From: Piscirickettsia litoralis | GTDB taxonomy: Bacteria > Pseudomonadota > Gammaproteobacteria > Piscirickettsiales > Piscirickettsiaceae | Length of the DNA: 64,000 bases | Reading direction: 5' to 3' | Assembly: GCF_001720395.1 (NCBI RefSeq) | Contig: NZ_MDTU01000001.1 | Span: 1,442,211-1,506,210, forward strand | Shown: piece after piece, positions 39,546 to 48,103 of the stretch | Numbering within the stretch: position 1 is the first letter of the stretch | How the letters are laid out: the number at the start of each line of letters is the position of its first letter | The notes under the pieces: model-generated | What the model was told of the DNA's origin: nothing | Seen by the model: the letters and a program-made list of their open reading frames with translations, nothing else | Databases searched by the model: none | Translations under genes and position numbers: made by a program

Positions 39546-39974
39546 TAGCAACTGGCCAAATTGCTGATTATTTACCGCATACCAGCCCTATGCTCTTACT
39601 TGAAAGTGCCAAACTACATGATAATACTAGGCTAAGTGCCTATAGCAATACCCACTTAAACTCGCCTCACCCTTTACATAATGACCACGGTCATTTAAGC
39701 ATTTATACTGGAATAGAGTATGCAGCCCAAGCCGCCGCACTGCATATCGGCTTAACCATTACAAATACCCCCCCCCAATAAACCCCAATCCGGTGTTCTC
39801 GTCCAGGCCAAAAACTTAACCGCTTATCAGCGTTATCTTGATAGCAATTCATCAACGTTAACCATTCAGGTTGAACAACAAATTATTTTAAACTCTACTT
39901 TTTGCTACACCTTCTCTATTAAAGCGGCTAACCAACCCTGTTTAACAGGTGAAATTATGATACAACAAGGATAA
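39539..39974 (+). pseudogene. ApeP-like dehydratase, frameshifted at a C9 tract
   Basis: About 145 residues when joined; FabA-like hot-dog protein of the aryl-polyene dehydratase type, starting ADYLPHTSPMLLLES with the conserved PHxxPMLL and then GIEYAAQAAALHIGL. The first frame stops at 39781 directly after a run of nine C at 39768-39776. Removing one C restores NTPPNKPQSGVLV and a frame that reaches the stop at 39972. Poly-C of this length is unusual in this AT-leaning sequence and is a classic contingency-type tract. The ketoreductase gene starts nine bases later. Confidence 0.82.
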
Positions 39975-39983
39975 TAAAATACC

Positions 39984-40709
39984 ATGAAAAAACGTGCATT
40001 AATTACCGGAGCGAGTGGTGTACTCGGCACAGCAATTACTCAGCGTTTAGCCAAAGATTTTGAAGTACTCGTCCATAGCCATAAAAATATTGCCAAAGGC
40101 AATCAGCTAGTTAAAGCAATCATTGATCAAGGTGGCAGTGCCCATATGCTAAACTTCGACTTAAATGATGGCAAACAAGTGCAAACCGCACTAAAACCTT
40201 ACCAAGAAGAAAACAGCGCGATTCAAGTGCTGATCAATAATGCCGGCACCCATCAAGACACTCCGTTTGCCGGTATGAATAAAGACCAATGGCAGCACGT
40301 GATTAATACCCATTTAAATGGCTTTTACCATGTTACTCGAGAAATCATCATGCCAATGATGCGCACGCGCTGGGGCCGTGTTATTAATATTTCATCAGCC
40401 GCATCTGCGGGTAATCGTGGCCAAGTTAACTATTCTGCGGCTAAAGCTGGCTTAGAGGGCGCAACGCGTTCTCTCGCTTTGGAAGTCGCCTCACGGGGCA
40501 TTACCGTCAATGCGGTCTCCCCTGGCATCATCGACAGCCAAATGATAGAAAATGCATTTCCTAAAGAGGAAATCAAACGCCTAGTTCCCATGAAACGCGC
40601 CGGGCAACCCGAAGAGGTCGCCGCCCTCGTTGGTTTTTTATGTTCTGAGGAAGCTAGCTACATTTCAGGCCAAACCATTGGCATCAACGGTGCCTTGCTT
40701 ACAAGTTAA
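39984..40709 (+). CDS. 3-oxoacyl-ACP reductase of the polyene cluster (FabG/ApeQ-like)
   Basis: Short-chain dehydrogenase of 241 residues that reduces the 3-oxoacyl chain with NADPH. The cofactor loop is TGASGVLGTAI, then NNAG, the catalytic Ser in ISSAASAGN and Tyr150/Lys154 in YSAAKAGLEG. NAVSPGIIDSQM and SGQTIGINGALL complete the FabG pattern. Placement behind two dehydratases and the ketosynthase pair makes it the cluster's own ketoreductase. The glycosyltransferase gene starts four bases later. Confidence 0.92.
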   Translation: MKKRALITGASGVLGTAITQRLAKDFEVLVHSHKNIAKGNQLVKAIIDQGGSAHMLNFDLNDGKQVQTALKPYQEENSAIQVLINNAGTHQDTPFAGMNKDQWQHVINTHLNGFYHVTREIIMPMMRTRWGRVINISSAASAGNRGQVNYSAAKAGLEGATRSLALEVASRGITVNAVSPGIIDSQMIENAFPKEEIKRLVPMKRAGQPEEVAALVGFLCSEEASYISGQTIGINGALLTS

Positions 40710-40713
40710 TCCT

Positions 40714-41496
40714 ATGGAAATTATTGCGATCATCCCAGCACTCAATGAAGAAAAAACGCTACAGGCCGTCATTGAAGGTACACTCGAATATATCCAAAAT
40801 ATTATTGTTATTAGCGATGGCTCAACCGATCGCACTCAAGCAATAATCAATCAATATCCAGTGCAATGTATTCAAAATCCAACACGCTTAGGTAAAGGCG
40901 CAAGCCTATTGAAGGCCTTTGCCCTAGCAAAAGAACAACAAGCCGATGCAGTACTCACTCTCGATGCTGATGGTCAGCACCTCCCTCAATTTCTCCCTGA
41001 TTTTATTAATGCAGCAACCCATTACCCTGAATCATTGCTTATCGGCGTCCGCCAAAATAAAACCGCTCATGCACCGAAATTACGCCACATGGCCAACTGC
41101 ATTGCTGATTTTTGGATTTCATGGGCAGCAGGGTCACGCTTAAAAGACACCCAATGCGGCTATCGACTTTATCCGATCAAAAGCCTGCCCAAAACCTCAG
41201 AACAGTGCTCCTTAAGTGATGGTTTTAGTGATGAAAGCCGGTTATTAATCAATAGCCTCTGGCAAGGCTACTCTTGCTTGGGCGTGCCAATTTCAACGAT
41301 TTATAAAGAAGACGCTCGCCCGAGCTATTTTCACCCCAGTAAAGATGTGATGAGAATCATCCGCATTGTCGCGACTAAACTTTTACAAAAAAAATTTAAC
41401 CTTCCTGGACTTTATCAGGTAATTTTTGGCCCACCCATGACCATTTTAAATAATAACTTACTAAAACAAGCAAAAGAAGAGCGCTATAATGATTGA
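40714..41496 (+). CDS. family 2 glycosyltransferase of the polyene cluster
   Basis: 260 residues, GT-A fold. EIIAIIPALNEEKTL begins the domain, SDGSTDRT binds the nucleotide, LDADGQH is the DxD metal site and KDTQCGYRLYP follows the acceptor region. It resembles dolichyl/polyprenyl-phosphate sugar transferases. In aryl-polyene systems a glycosyltransferase helps make the outer-membrane anchor. I start at the ATG at 40714, four bases after the ketoreductase stop; the longer upstream frame is the ketoreductase in another phase. It overlaps the ABC gene by eight bases. Confidence 0.88.
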   Translation: MEIIAIIPALNEEKTLQAVIEGTLEYIQNIIVISDGSTDRTQAIINQYPVQCIQNPTRLGKGASLLKAFALAKEQQADAVLTLDADGQHLPQFLPDFINAATHYPESLLIGVRQNKTAHAPKLRHMANCIADFWISWAAGSRLKDTQCGYRLYPIKSLPKTSEQCSLSDGFSDESRLLINSLWQGYSCLGVPISTIYKEDARPSYFHPSKDVMRIIRIVATKLLQKKFNLPGLYQVIFGPPMTILNNNLLKQAKEERYND

Positions 41497-42211
41497 GTTT
41501 ATTAATGTCAGTAAGCACTATAAAGGGCAAGCAGCTCCGGCTATAGACACTTTAAATTTAACCATAGCACAAGGTGATTTTTTTGGTTTGCTCGGCCCCA
41601 ATGGCAGCGGTAAAACCACGCTATTTTCCATGCTTGCAGGTTTATTAAAACCCTCTAAAGGCCAAATTCGTATCAATCAATGCCCTGCAACCCAACAAAA
41701 AAAAGTCATCGGCTTTGTCCCGCAACATATTGCCCTGTATCCACATTTAACCGTCAAAGAAAATATCCAATACTTCGCAAGCCTGTATGGTTTAACGGGT
41801 AAGACGCTAACGAGCCAAGTCAATCAAGTCATTCAATTTACTAAACTTGAAAAATATACTGACCTTTCCCTATCCAAATGCTCAGGAGGTATTCAACGTC
41901 GCGCCAATATTGCAGCAGGCATCGTCCATCAACCACAGTTACTCCTACTCGATGAGCCGACCGCTCATATTGACCCTTATTCACGTAACATTATTTTCGA
42001 CGCATTACTTTCCTTGCACCAACAAGGCACAACTCTCATTTATACCAGTCACTATCTAGAAGAAGTTGCCAAACTATGCAACCCTATCGCCATACTCGAT
42101 ACGGGTAAAGTCTTGGCACACGGTAGCTGCCAAGAAGTAATCAAACAAAGCCACGCTGATAATTTAGGCGATGCCTTCTTAGAACTCACCGGAAAACAGC
42201 AATCATGTTAA
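41489..42211 (+). CDS. ABC transporter ATP-binding protein of the polyene cluster
   Basis: 240 residues. Walker A is GPNGSGKTT, the Q-loop lies in GFVPQHIALYPHLTV, the signature is the variant KCSGGIQRRA and Walker B is LLLLDEPTAHID, followed by the switch His in YTSHYLEE. This is the ABC-2 exporter class. It is intact while its permease partner has two frameshifts. Its place inside the operon suggests export of the polyene lipid, in the position where an MMPL-type exporter usually stands. Confidence 0.9.
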   Translation: MIEFINVSKHYKGQAAPAIDTLNLTIAQGDFFGLLGPNGSGKTTLFSMLAGLLKPSKGQIRINQCPATQQKKVIGFVPQHIALYPHLTVKENIQYFASLYGLTGKTLTSQVNQVIQFTKLEKYTDLSLSKCSGGIQRRANIAAGIVHQPQLLLLDEPTAHIDPYSRNIIFDALLSLHQQGTTLIYTSHYLEEVAKLCNPIAILDTGKVLAHGSCQEVIKQSHADNLGDAFLELTGKQQSC

Positions 42212-43424
42212 TTTTTACCCATTTTCAAAAAAGAACTTAAATTACTCTGGCGAGACCGACTCGGCATGCTCACCTTATTTGCTATGCCAGCCATTTTTTT
42301 GCTGGTCATCTCTATCATTCAATTTCATACTCTCGAGCAAAACGGCCCGTCTTTAACGCTTTACCTCATCAACCAAGATTCAGGAAAACTCAGCAAACAA
42401 TTTATTACAACAATAAAAAAACAGCCGAGCATTGATATAAAAACACTAAACCCCAAAGAAACAAGATTAATTCAGCGTGCCAAAAAACAGGTTGCTTCTC
42501 ATGCAAATCGAGTTTTAATTGAGATCTCCGCCGATGCCAGTGAGAAATTTAGCCAAATCATTAAACAACAGAGCATCGGTCAATCAAGTGCCCAAAAAAG
42601 CCACACCCATTATCACAATCACCACCAGCCCCACAGCACCGCATGTATTCATAGAGTCACTGCATGAGCAAATCAATAAGGCATTAACCGAACTTCAACT
42701 TCAAACCGCACAGAGTGTCATGAGCGAGGTCTTAGGCACTCCAATCAAGCCACCTGCAAACCTCACTGGTTTCATCCATTTTAATCATCCAAACGCACAT
42801 CAAGATAATAACTCAACGATTATCCACAATGTCAGCGCTTGGGCCGTTTTTGGCATGTTTTTTATTATTATCCCTGCGGCAGGCACCTTACTACGAGAAC
42901 GTGATTGCGGCGTATTAGATCGCATCTTTATCGCTCCAGCACATAAAGCTGGCTTTTTACTGGGCAAAATGTTGAGTTACCTCGTGATTAATCTCTGCCA
43001 GCTACTATTAATGTTTGTTATCGCTTATTTTATCTTTCCGTTGTTACACTTGCCGGCATTAGAGTTAACAAGCCTAGCCCTATTACTCAGCTTAACCAGC
43101 GGCTTGGTTATCTCTATCACCGCCGCCTGCACTGCCATTCTTTTAGGCAGCTGGCTAAGAAGTTATGAACAAGTCTCAAGCATCGGTAGTTTATTTGTCA
43201 TTGTCGCCGCCGCCATCGGTGGCATTATGGTGCCAACTTATCTGATGCCAGAGAACTTACAGCTCATCAGTCACTACTCCCCACTCTATTGGGCACAACA
43301 ACTCCTTTGGCAATCCTTAAATCATAACTTCCCCAGCCTGCTGCTCATTGGCAACTCATTGTTATTTGCTGTTGTTTGCTTTTTAGTGGGTAGTTATAAA
43401 CTCTCAAAAATCTCTGAGCGCTAA
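42205..43424 (+). pseudogene. ABC-2 type permease of the polyene cluster, two frameshifts
   Basis: About 406 residues when joined. An N-terminal segment FKKELKLLWRDRLGM, one membrane helix, a long periplasmic region and then five C-terminal helices with GTLLRERDCGVLDRI form the ABC-2 layout. One T removed from the five-T run at 42212-42216 joins the ATG at 42205 to the open frame; one A removed from the six-A run at 42594-42599 joins the halves at QKATPIITITT. Overlaps the ATPase stop by seven bases. Confidence 0.82.
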
Positions 43425-44039
43425 ATGCTATACCTTAGAATCTTCCTTGTTATCGCTTATCCACTGATTATTTTCTTAGCAATTAAATCAGGCATCAGTT
43501 CAATTACAGTACTTTTCTTAATCAGTTTTTTACTTTTTCATAGCTATAAACAACTCCTCAAAAAAAATTACCTTAACTTGATTATATTATTTGCGCTGTT
43601 GATTGCTCTGTGTTTTGCCTTTTTTTATGCTCACGCCATCACTTTAAAGCTCACTCCTGCTTTTATTAACTTTGCCATCGCTGCTATTTTTTTAGCAAGC
43701 TTAAAGAAAGAATCCCCTTTGATTGCCCAATACGCTAAGCTTGAACGCTCGCCTTTGCCTTCCCAGGTTCAAGCTTACTGCCGGCAGATGACGCTTGCTT
43801 GGGGCGTGTTTCTAACCGCTCAAGGCATGATTTGTATTTTACTCAGTGTCTATACCAGTAATTTTATTTGGCTACTTTACACTGCGATTATTAACTATAT
43901 TATTACTGGGCTTTTTTTCATTCTTGAGTATTATTACCGCAGCTACCGATTTCCTGAGCGCGCTCATGGCTTAATTAATAGCATTAAAAATACAATCATT
44001 CACTCCCCAAAAGTGATAAAAAACAACCTCAAGCCCTAG
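43425..44039 (+). CDS. COG4648-like membrane protein of the polyene cluster
   Basis: 204 residues with about six membrane helices. The middle segment ESPLIAQYAKLERSPLPSQV, followed by YCRQMTLAWGVFL, matches the small membrane protein found in aryl-polyene clusters (COG4648). The role is unknown, but constant presence in such clusters supports the identification of this operon. It starts immediately after the permease stop. Confidence 0.78.
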   Translation: MLYLRIFLVIAYPLIIFLAIKSGISSITVLFLISFLLFHSYKQLLKKNYLNLIILFALLIALCFAFFYAHAITLKLTPAFINFAIAAIFLASLKKESPLIAQYAKLERSPLPSQVQAYCRQMTLAWGVFLTAQGMICILLSVYTSNFIWLLYTAIINYIITGLFFILEYYYRSYRFPERAHGLINSIKNTIIHSPKVIKNNLKP

Positions 44040-44353
44040 CGCATTCTAAATGCTCATAATACTTGAAAAAACAGCAACTTTTGATTTACACTGCCCTAAC
44101 ATTAAATGAACAAAAGGATTTGATACATCAACACACGCCCATTATATACGCTTTTGGCAAGTTAACGCATGAACAGTGTAACACCCGCTATTAAGCTTAA
44201 TTTAAGCAAAGCTCGCTATTCTTCCGAGTCAAGCTGCCGGATTTTAGTTATAATGATCAAAAATTTAATCATAACTAATTTTTGGCGAATAAGGCGCTCA
44301 TGTGAGGGGCACCAAGTCAAAAATATAAGTTTTTATAAAATAGGATAAAAAGC
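44040..44353 (+). other. 314-base intergenic region dividing the cluster
   Basis: No coding frame is convincing here. It holds an inverted repeat TTAGTTAT (44244-44251) and ATAACTAA (44271-44278) followed by five T, which could terminate the upstream transcript or be an operator. The downstream end must contain the promoter of the lipoprotein gene. The gap splits the polyene-like cluster into two transcripts. Confidence 0.5.
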
Positions 44354-44740
44354 ATGAAAAAACTCAAGTTACTCTTAATCGCAACTTTAGTCGCTGTTGT
44401 CGCAGGATGTTCAACTACACTGTATAATGTCAACAATCACCCTGTCCCCAACAGTATCACCTCCCCTCAAATGAAAAAAGCAATCTTAACGGCTGGTGGG
44501 CAGATCGGCTGGAAGATGACAGAAGTCAAACCAGGACTGATTAAAGCAACCTATGCTCAAGGCAAACACCTTGCTGTAGTCAATATCAAATATAGCACTC
44601 AATCCTTCAGCATTACCCGTGCCAACAGTGCGGGCTTCGAATACGACGCTAAAAACAGCACTATTCGCCGCCACTATAACTGGTGGATCAGCAACCTTGA
44701 GAAGAAAATCATCGCTCAAGTTAACTTAGCTGCCCATTAA
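44354..44740 (+). CDS. small predicted lipoprotein
   Basis: 128 residues with a lipoprotein signal; lipobox VAGC, acylated Cys19. The mature part has AILTAGGQIGWKM and a C-terminal RRHYNWWISNLEKKI, a pattern seen in a widespread short lipoprotein of unknown function. A hairpin at 44759 follows. It lies between the halves of the polyene cluster but may be a passenger; lipoproteins do occur in aryl-polyene clusters. Confidence 0.75.
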   Translation: MKKLKLLLIATLVAVVAGCSTTLYNVNNHPVPNSITSPQMKKAILTAGGQIGWKMTEVKPGLIKATYAQGKHLAVVNIKYSTQSFSITRANSAGFEYDAKNSTIRRHYNWWISNLEKKIIAQVNLAAH

Positions 44741-44758
44741 TCATATAATTAATAATTC

Positions 44759-44790
44759 GCACAGAAGTCATATTTACTTCTGTGCCTTAT
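44759..44790 (+). terminator. hairpin terminator behind the lipoprotein gene
   Basis: Perfect ten-base stem GCACAGAAGT/ACTTCTGTGC with a seven-base loop and a weak CTTATT tail. It ends 35 bases before the acyl carrier protein gene and may let some transcription through. Confidence 0.65.
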
Positions 44791-44824
44791 TGTCCCTGGT
44801 TATTAAATATAAAAAGGTAAACAC

Positions 44825-45091
44825 GTGGAACAGACCCCTTTTCAATTAGAAATTGCTCAACTCATGGTTGAAGTCTTGCACCTAGACATGGCCGCAGAGC
44901 AAATTTCCCCAGAAGAGCCTCTTTTCAGTGACGATGGCCTTGCCCTAGATTCTATCGATGGTTTAGAACTTGCCACTGTTTTAGAAAAAAAATACAGCTG
45001 TGGCTTACGCTCAGATGATAAGAGCAATGATCAAGCATTTACTTCTCTTGCCACGCTCGCCGCCTTCGTTGAAAAAAATAAAACGAAATAA
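44825..45091 (+). CDS. acyl carrier protein of the polyene cluster
   Basis: 88-residue ACP. The phosphopantetheine serine is Ser43 in LALDSIDGLEL. FQLEIAQLMVEVLHLD and the ATLAAFVEKNK end fit the four-helix fold. GTG start with AAGGT upstream. Aryl-polyene clusters usually carry two ACPs; only this one is seen here. It is followed two bases later by the methyltransferase gene. Confidence 0.9.
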   Translation: MEQTPFQLEIAQLMVEVLHLDMAAEQISPEEPLFSDDGLALDSIDGLELATVLEKKYSCGLRSDDKSNDQAFTSLATLAAFVEKNKTK

Positions 45092-45092
45092 T

Positions 45093-45803
45093 ATGAACTC
45101 GGCTAGCGAACAAGATTATTCTTATGTCGCCGATACCAAGATCGGTGTGTGGTTTTTAAAGACAAGAACCTGGCGAGACCAAGTATTACGTGCTGCAATT
45201 AAACAATTAGAAGGTTTAATCCCAGAAAAACAGCCTCGCTATCACACAATATTAGATATCGGCTGTGGCCATGGCTTAAGTTTCAGGCTGTTACAACGTC
45301 GCTTCCACCCTAAAAAAATCATCGGCTTAGATATAGAAACCACCGATATGGGCCCACAAGCACGCCATGCTGCCAAAACATGTGCCTGTACGACTGAGAT
45401 TCTTCATAATCATGCCGCTAAAATCAATCTGGCAGATCACTCTGTTGACCTTATCTTTTGTCACCAGGCATTTCACCATATTGTGGAGCAAGAACAAGCG
45501 CTAAATGAGTTCTATCGCCTCTTAAAGCCAGGCGGATTACTCCTATTCGCTGAGTCTACGCGTAGCTATATCCACTCTTGGAGCATTCGGTTATTTTTTC
45601 GCCACCCCATGCATGTTCAACGTGATGCTGCTGAATATATCCATATGATCAAAAAAGCCGGCTTTAAGCTTGATCAAAACCACACCTCAACCCCCGACCT
45701 CTGGTGGGCGCGTTCAGACTATGGCTTAATTCATAAGTTATTTGGCTATAAAAAGCCACTAAAAGAGCCTAAACTCCTTAATTTAGTCGCTATAAAACCA
45801 TGA
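45093..45803 (+). CDS. SAM-dependent methyltransferase of the polyene cluster
   Basis: 236 residues, class I methyltransferase fold. ILDIGCGHGLSF binds SAM, VDLIFCHQAFHHI is motif II-like and EFYRLLKPGGLLLFAES motif III. Start at the ATG 45093, directly after the ACP; the upstream extension is ACP sequence in another phase. The likely job is methylating the aryl head group, the usual modification in this cluster type. It overlaps the flavoprotein gene by four bases. Confidence 0.87.
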   Translation: MNSASEQDYSYVADTKIGVWFLKTRTWRDQVLRAAIKQLEGLIPEKQPRYHTILDIGCGHGLSFRLLQRRFHPKKIIGLDIETTDMGPQARHAAKTCACTTEILHNHAAKINLADHSVDLIFCHQAFHHIVEQEQALNEFYRLLKPGGLLLFAESTRSYIHSWSIRLFFRHPMHVQRDAAEYIHMIKKAGFKLDQNHTSTPDLWWARSDYGLIHKLFGYKKPLKEPKLLNLVAIKP

Positions 45804-47083
45804 CAAACTCTGATACCAATGCTAACACCAACTATGATGTCATCGTTATCGGCGGAGGGCCAGCAGGTACAACAACAGCTTCATTACTCGCGCAGCAAGG
45901 CTGGGATGTTGCCTTATTTGAAAAAACAGAGCACCCGCGTTTTCATATTGGTGAATCGCTACTTCCCATGTCCATGCCCTTGCTCAAAAAGTTAGGCGTT
46001 TATGATCAAATTGAAAGTATCGGCCAACGCAAGCTAGGGGCCAGTTTTTTTTCAGAAACGCATGATCAGCATAAATCCTATTTATTTAAAAACTCGCTCA
46101 CTAAAGACACCCCTCATGCTTTTCAAGTTAAACGGGCGAGCTTTGATGCCACTTTATTCCATGCTTGCAAAAAACACGGTGTTAGCTGTTTTGAAAACAC
46201 GCAAGTCACTCACTGTGAGCTCAACGCTGAAAAGCCCACGATCACAGTCCTTCATAAAATAAAAAGTAAAGATAATACAGTTATAACAAAAGAAAAAATC
46301 TATCAAAGTCGCTTTATTATTGATGCCAGTGGTCGCGATACTTTTATGGCCAGTAAATATAAAATTAAGCAAGCCAATCCAAAACATCGCAGCGCCGCTA
46401 TCTTTGCTCACTTTTCAAGCGCTACAGAATTTCCTGAATTATCCTCGGGAAATATCGGCGTTTATTGGTTTAAGCATGGTTGGTGCTGGCTCATCCCTTT
46501 TAGCGATGGCACTGTCAGCGTCGGTGCTGTTTGTAGCCCTGAGTATTTGAAAACTCGTCGAGGTAACTTAGATCAATTTTTACGTGATACCATTAAATTA
46601 TGCCCTAAACTCACGACACACCTAAACACTGCAACACTAATCAATCAAGCTCAAGCCACAGGAAATTACTCTTATTTGTCCAGTAAAATCTATGGCAAAA
46701 ACTACTTAGCCGTCGGAGATGCCTTTGGCTTTGTTGACCCGGTATTTTCCAGCGGCGTGCATATCGCATTGCGATCTGCATTTAAAGCCGCCGAAACTAT
46801 CGATATTTGCTTAAAATCTCCAAAGCAACAAGAACAGGCGTTAAAAAGCTATAGTAAATTTGTCCAACGCGGCATCAAAGGCTTTGCCTGGATGATTTAT
46901 CACATGCTCTCCCCAAGCTTCCAACATTTATTTATGAACTCTAAAAATACATTTCGTGTTGAAGAAGCCATTATTTCCATCCTATCCGGTGATGTTTTCG
47001 ATAACACACAAGTCCGATCACGACTCTTCTTATTTCAGTGCTTCTATCATATCCACAAGCTATTTCATACACTCAAACGCTAA
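45800..47083 (+). CDS. flavin-dependent halogenase-like monooxygenase
   Basis: 427 residues, tryptophan-halogenase-type FAD fold. GGGPAG at 18-23, GESLLP at 51-56, and WCWLIP at 228-233 followed by FSDGTVSVGAV. The last matches WxWxIP, the fingerprint that separates flavin-dependent halogenases from ordinary hydroxylases. FVDPVFSSGVHIALRS is the later FAD/substrate region. The xanthomonadin cluster, whose pigment is brominated, has a comparable gene. It overlaps the methyltransferase gene. Whether it halogenates, hydroxylates or reduces cannot be read from sequence. Confidence 0.78.
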   Translation: MTNSDTNANTNYDVIVIGGGPAGTTTASLLAQQGWDVALFEKTEHPRFHIGESLLPMSMPLLKKLGVYDQIESIGQRKLGASFFSETHDQHKSYLFKNSLTKDTPHAFQVKRASFDATLFHACKKHGVSCFENTQVTHCELNAEKPTITVLHKIKSKDNTVITKEKIYQSRFIIDASGRDTFMASKYKIKQANPKHRSAAIFAHFSSATEFPELSSGNIGVYWFKHGWCWLIPFSDGTVSVGAVCSPEYLKTRRGNLDQFLRDTIKLCPKLTTHLNTATLINQAQATGNYSYLSSKIYGKNYLAVGDAFGFVDPVFSSGVHIALRSAFKAAETIDICLKSPKQQEQALKSYSKFVQRGIKGFAWMIYHMLSPSFQHLFMNSKNTFRVEEAIISILSGDVFDNTQVRSRLFLFQCFYHIHKLFHTLKR

Positions 47084-47137
47084 TATTGCCCTTTTAAGCC
47101 TCAGCAGTTGCCTGATAATTTAAAACAGTGCTAGGGT

Positions 47138-48076
47138 ATGATTAAGATCACTGCCAAAGGGCTATATTTTACAATGACAACTCGAGATCTTGTCGGTTAC
47201 GGCTCAAAGCCCATTCAGCCAAAATGGCCTGACCAGGCACAAATTGCCATTAATTTTGTTGTAAACTATGAAGAAGGGGCTGAAAGCAATGTTATTCACG
47301 GCGATGCTCAGTCAGAAAGTTACCTCACCGATTTACCAGGAATAACTCCTCTTTCTAATCAACGTCATTTGTCCAGTGAGTCTATGTTTGAATATGGCTC
47401 ACGCTGTGGCATTTGGCGGTTATTAAAACTATTTGATGATAAAAATATTCCAATCACTTTTTTTGCTACAGGCTTAGCCCTTGAGCTTAACCCACTTCTT
47501 TGTGACTACTTAAAAAACAGCTCTCATGAAATCGCCGGCCATGGCTATCGTTGGATTAGCTACCAAAATTTTACTAAAGCTGAGGAAAAAATTCATTTTC
47601 AAAAAACACTGACTATTATCAAAGAGAAAACCAATAAAGCCGTTTCTGGCTGGTATACTGGTCGTCGCAGCCCATTTACTCGTGAATTAATTATAGAGCA
47701 TGGTTTAAAATATGACTCTGAAAGCTATAGCGATGATTTGCCCTATTGGCTAAAAAACAAGGGCAATAATACATCACATTTAATCATTCCCTATACACTC
47801 GATTGCAATGATGGCCGTTATGCCATGCAACCTGGCTGGAACTCAGGAGAAGACTTTCTGAACCACCTTAAAAATACCTTTGATTGTTTATATCAAGAAG
47901 GTAAAACATCACCCAAAATGATGAGTGTTGGCTTACACCCAAGGTTATCTGGCCGACCCGGTCGCAGTGAAATTATTAAAAAATTCATAGATTATATCTT
48001 ACGCCATAAAAACATTTGGCTTTGTACAAGAGAAGAAATAGCCCATCACTGGTACAACAACCATCCTTCTAATTAA
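47138..48076 (+). CDS. PuuE-type polysaccharide deacetylase-fold protein (allantoinase-like)
   Basis: 312 residues (300 from the alternative ATG at 47174, where family homology MTTRDLVGYG begins). The PuuE pattern is nearly complete: INFVVNYEEGAE, ESMFEYGSRCGIWRL, GHGYRWI, GWYTGRRSP, DDLPYW and MMSVGLHPRLSGRPGR. Characterised PuuE members are cofactor-independent allantoinases. No other purine or ureide gene is nearby, and the next gene is an acetyltransferase, so a different amide or N-acetyl substrate is possible. Same strand as the GNAT gene, 27 bases apart. Confidence 0.85.
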   Translation: MIKITAKGLYFTMTTRDLVGYGSKPIQPKWPDQAQIAINFVVNYEEGAESNVIHGDAQSESYLTDLPGITPLSNQRHLSSESMFEYGSRCGIWRLLKLFDDKNIPITFFATGLALELNPLLCDYLKNSSHEIAGHGYRWISYQNFTKAEEKIHFQKTLTIIKEKTNKAVSGWYTGRRSPFTRELIIEHGLKYDSESYSDDLPYWLKNKGNNTSHLIIPYTLDCNDGRYAMQPGWNSGEDFLNHLKNTFDCLYQEGKTSPKMMSVGLHPRLSGRPGRSEIIKKFIDYILRHKNIWLCTREEIAHHWYNNHPSN

Positions 48077-48103
48077 ATTAATATATTAAACCAGGAGAAA
48101 TAC

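Noticed and set aside
44244-44278. Inverted repeat in the cluster gap as a definite terminator
   Set aside because: The stem is only eight A/T-rich pairs with a long loop; it is noted within the gap entry but not called.
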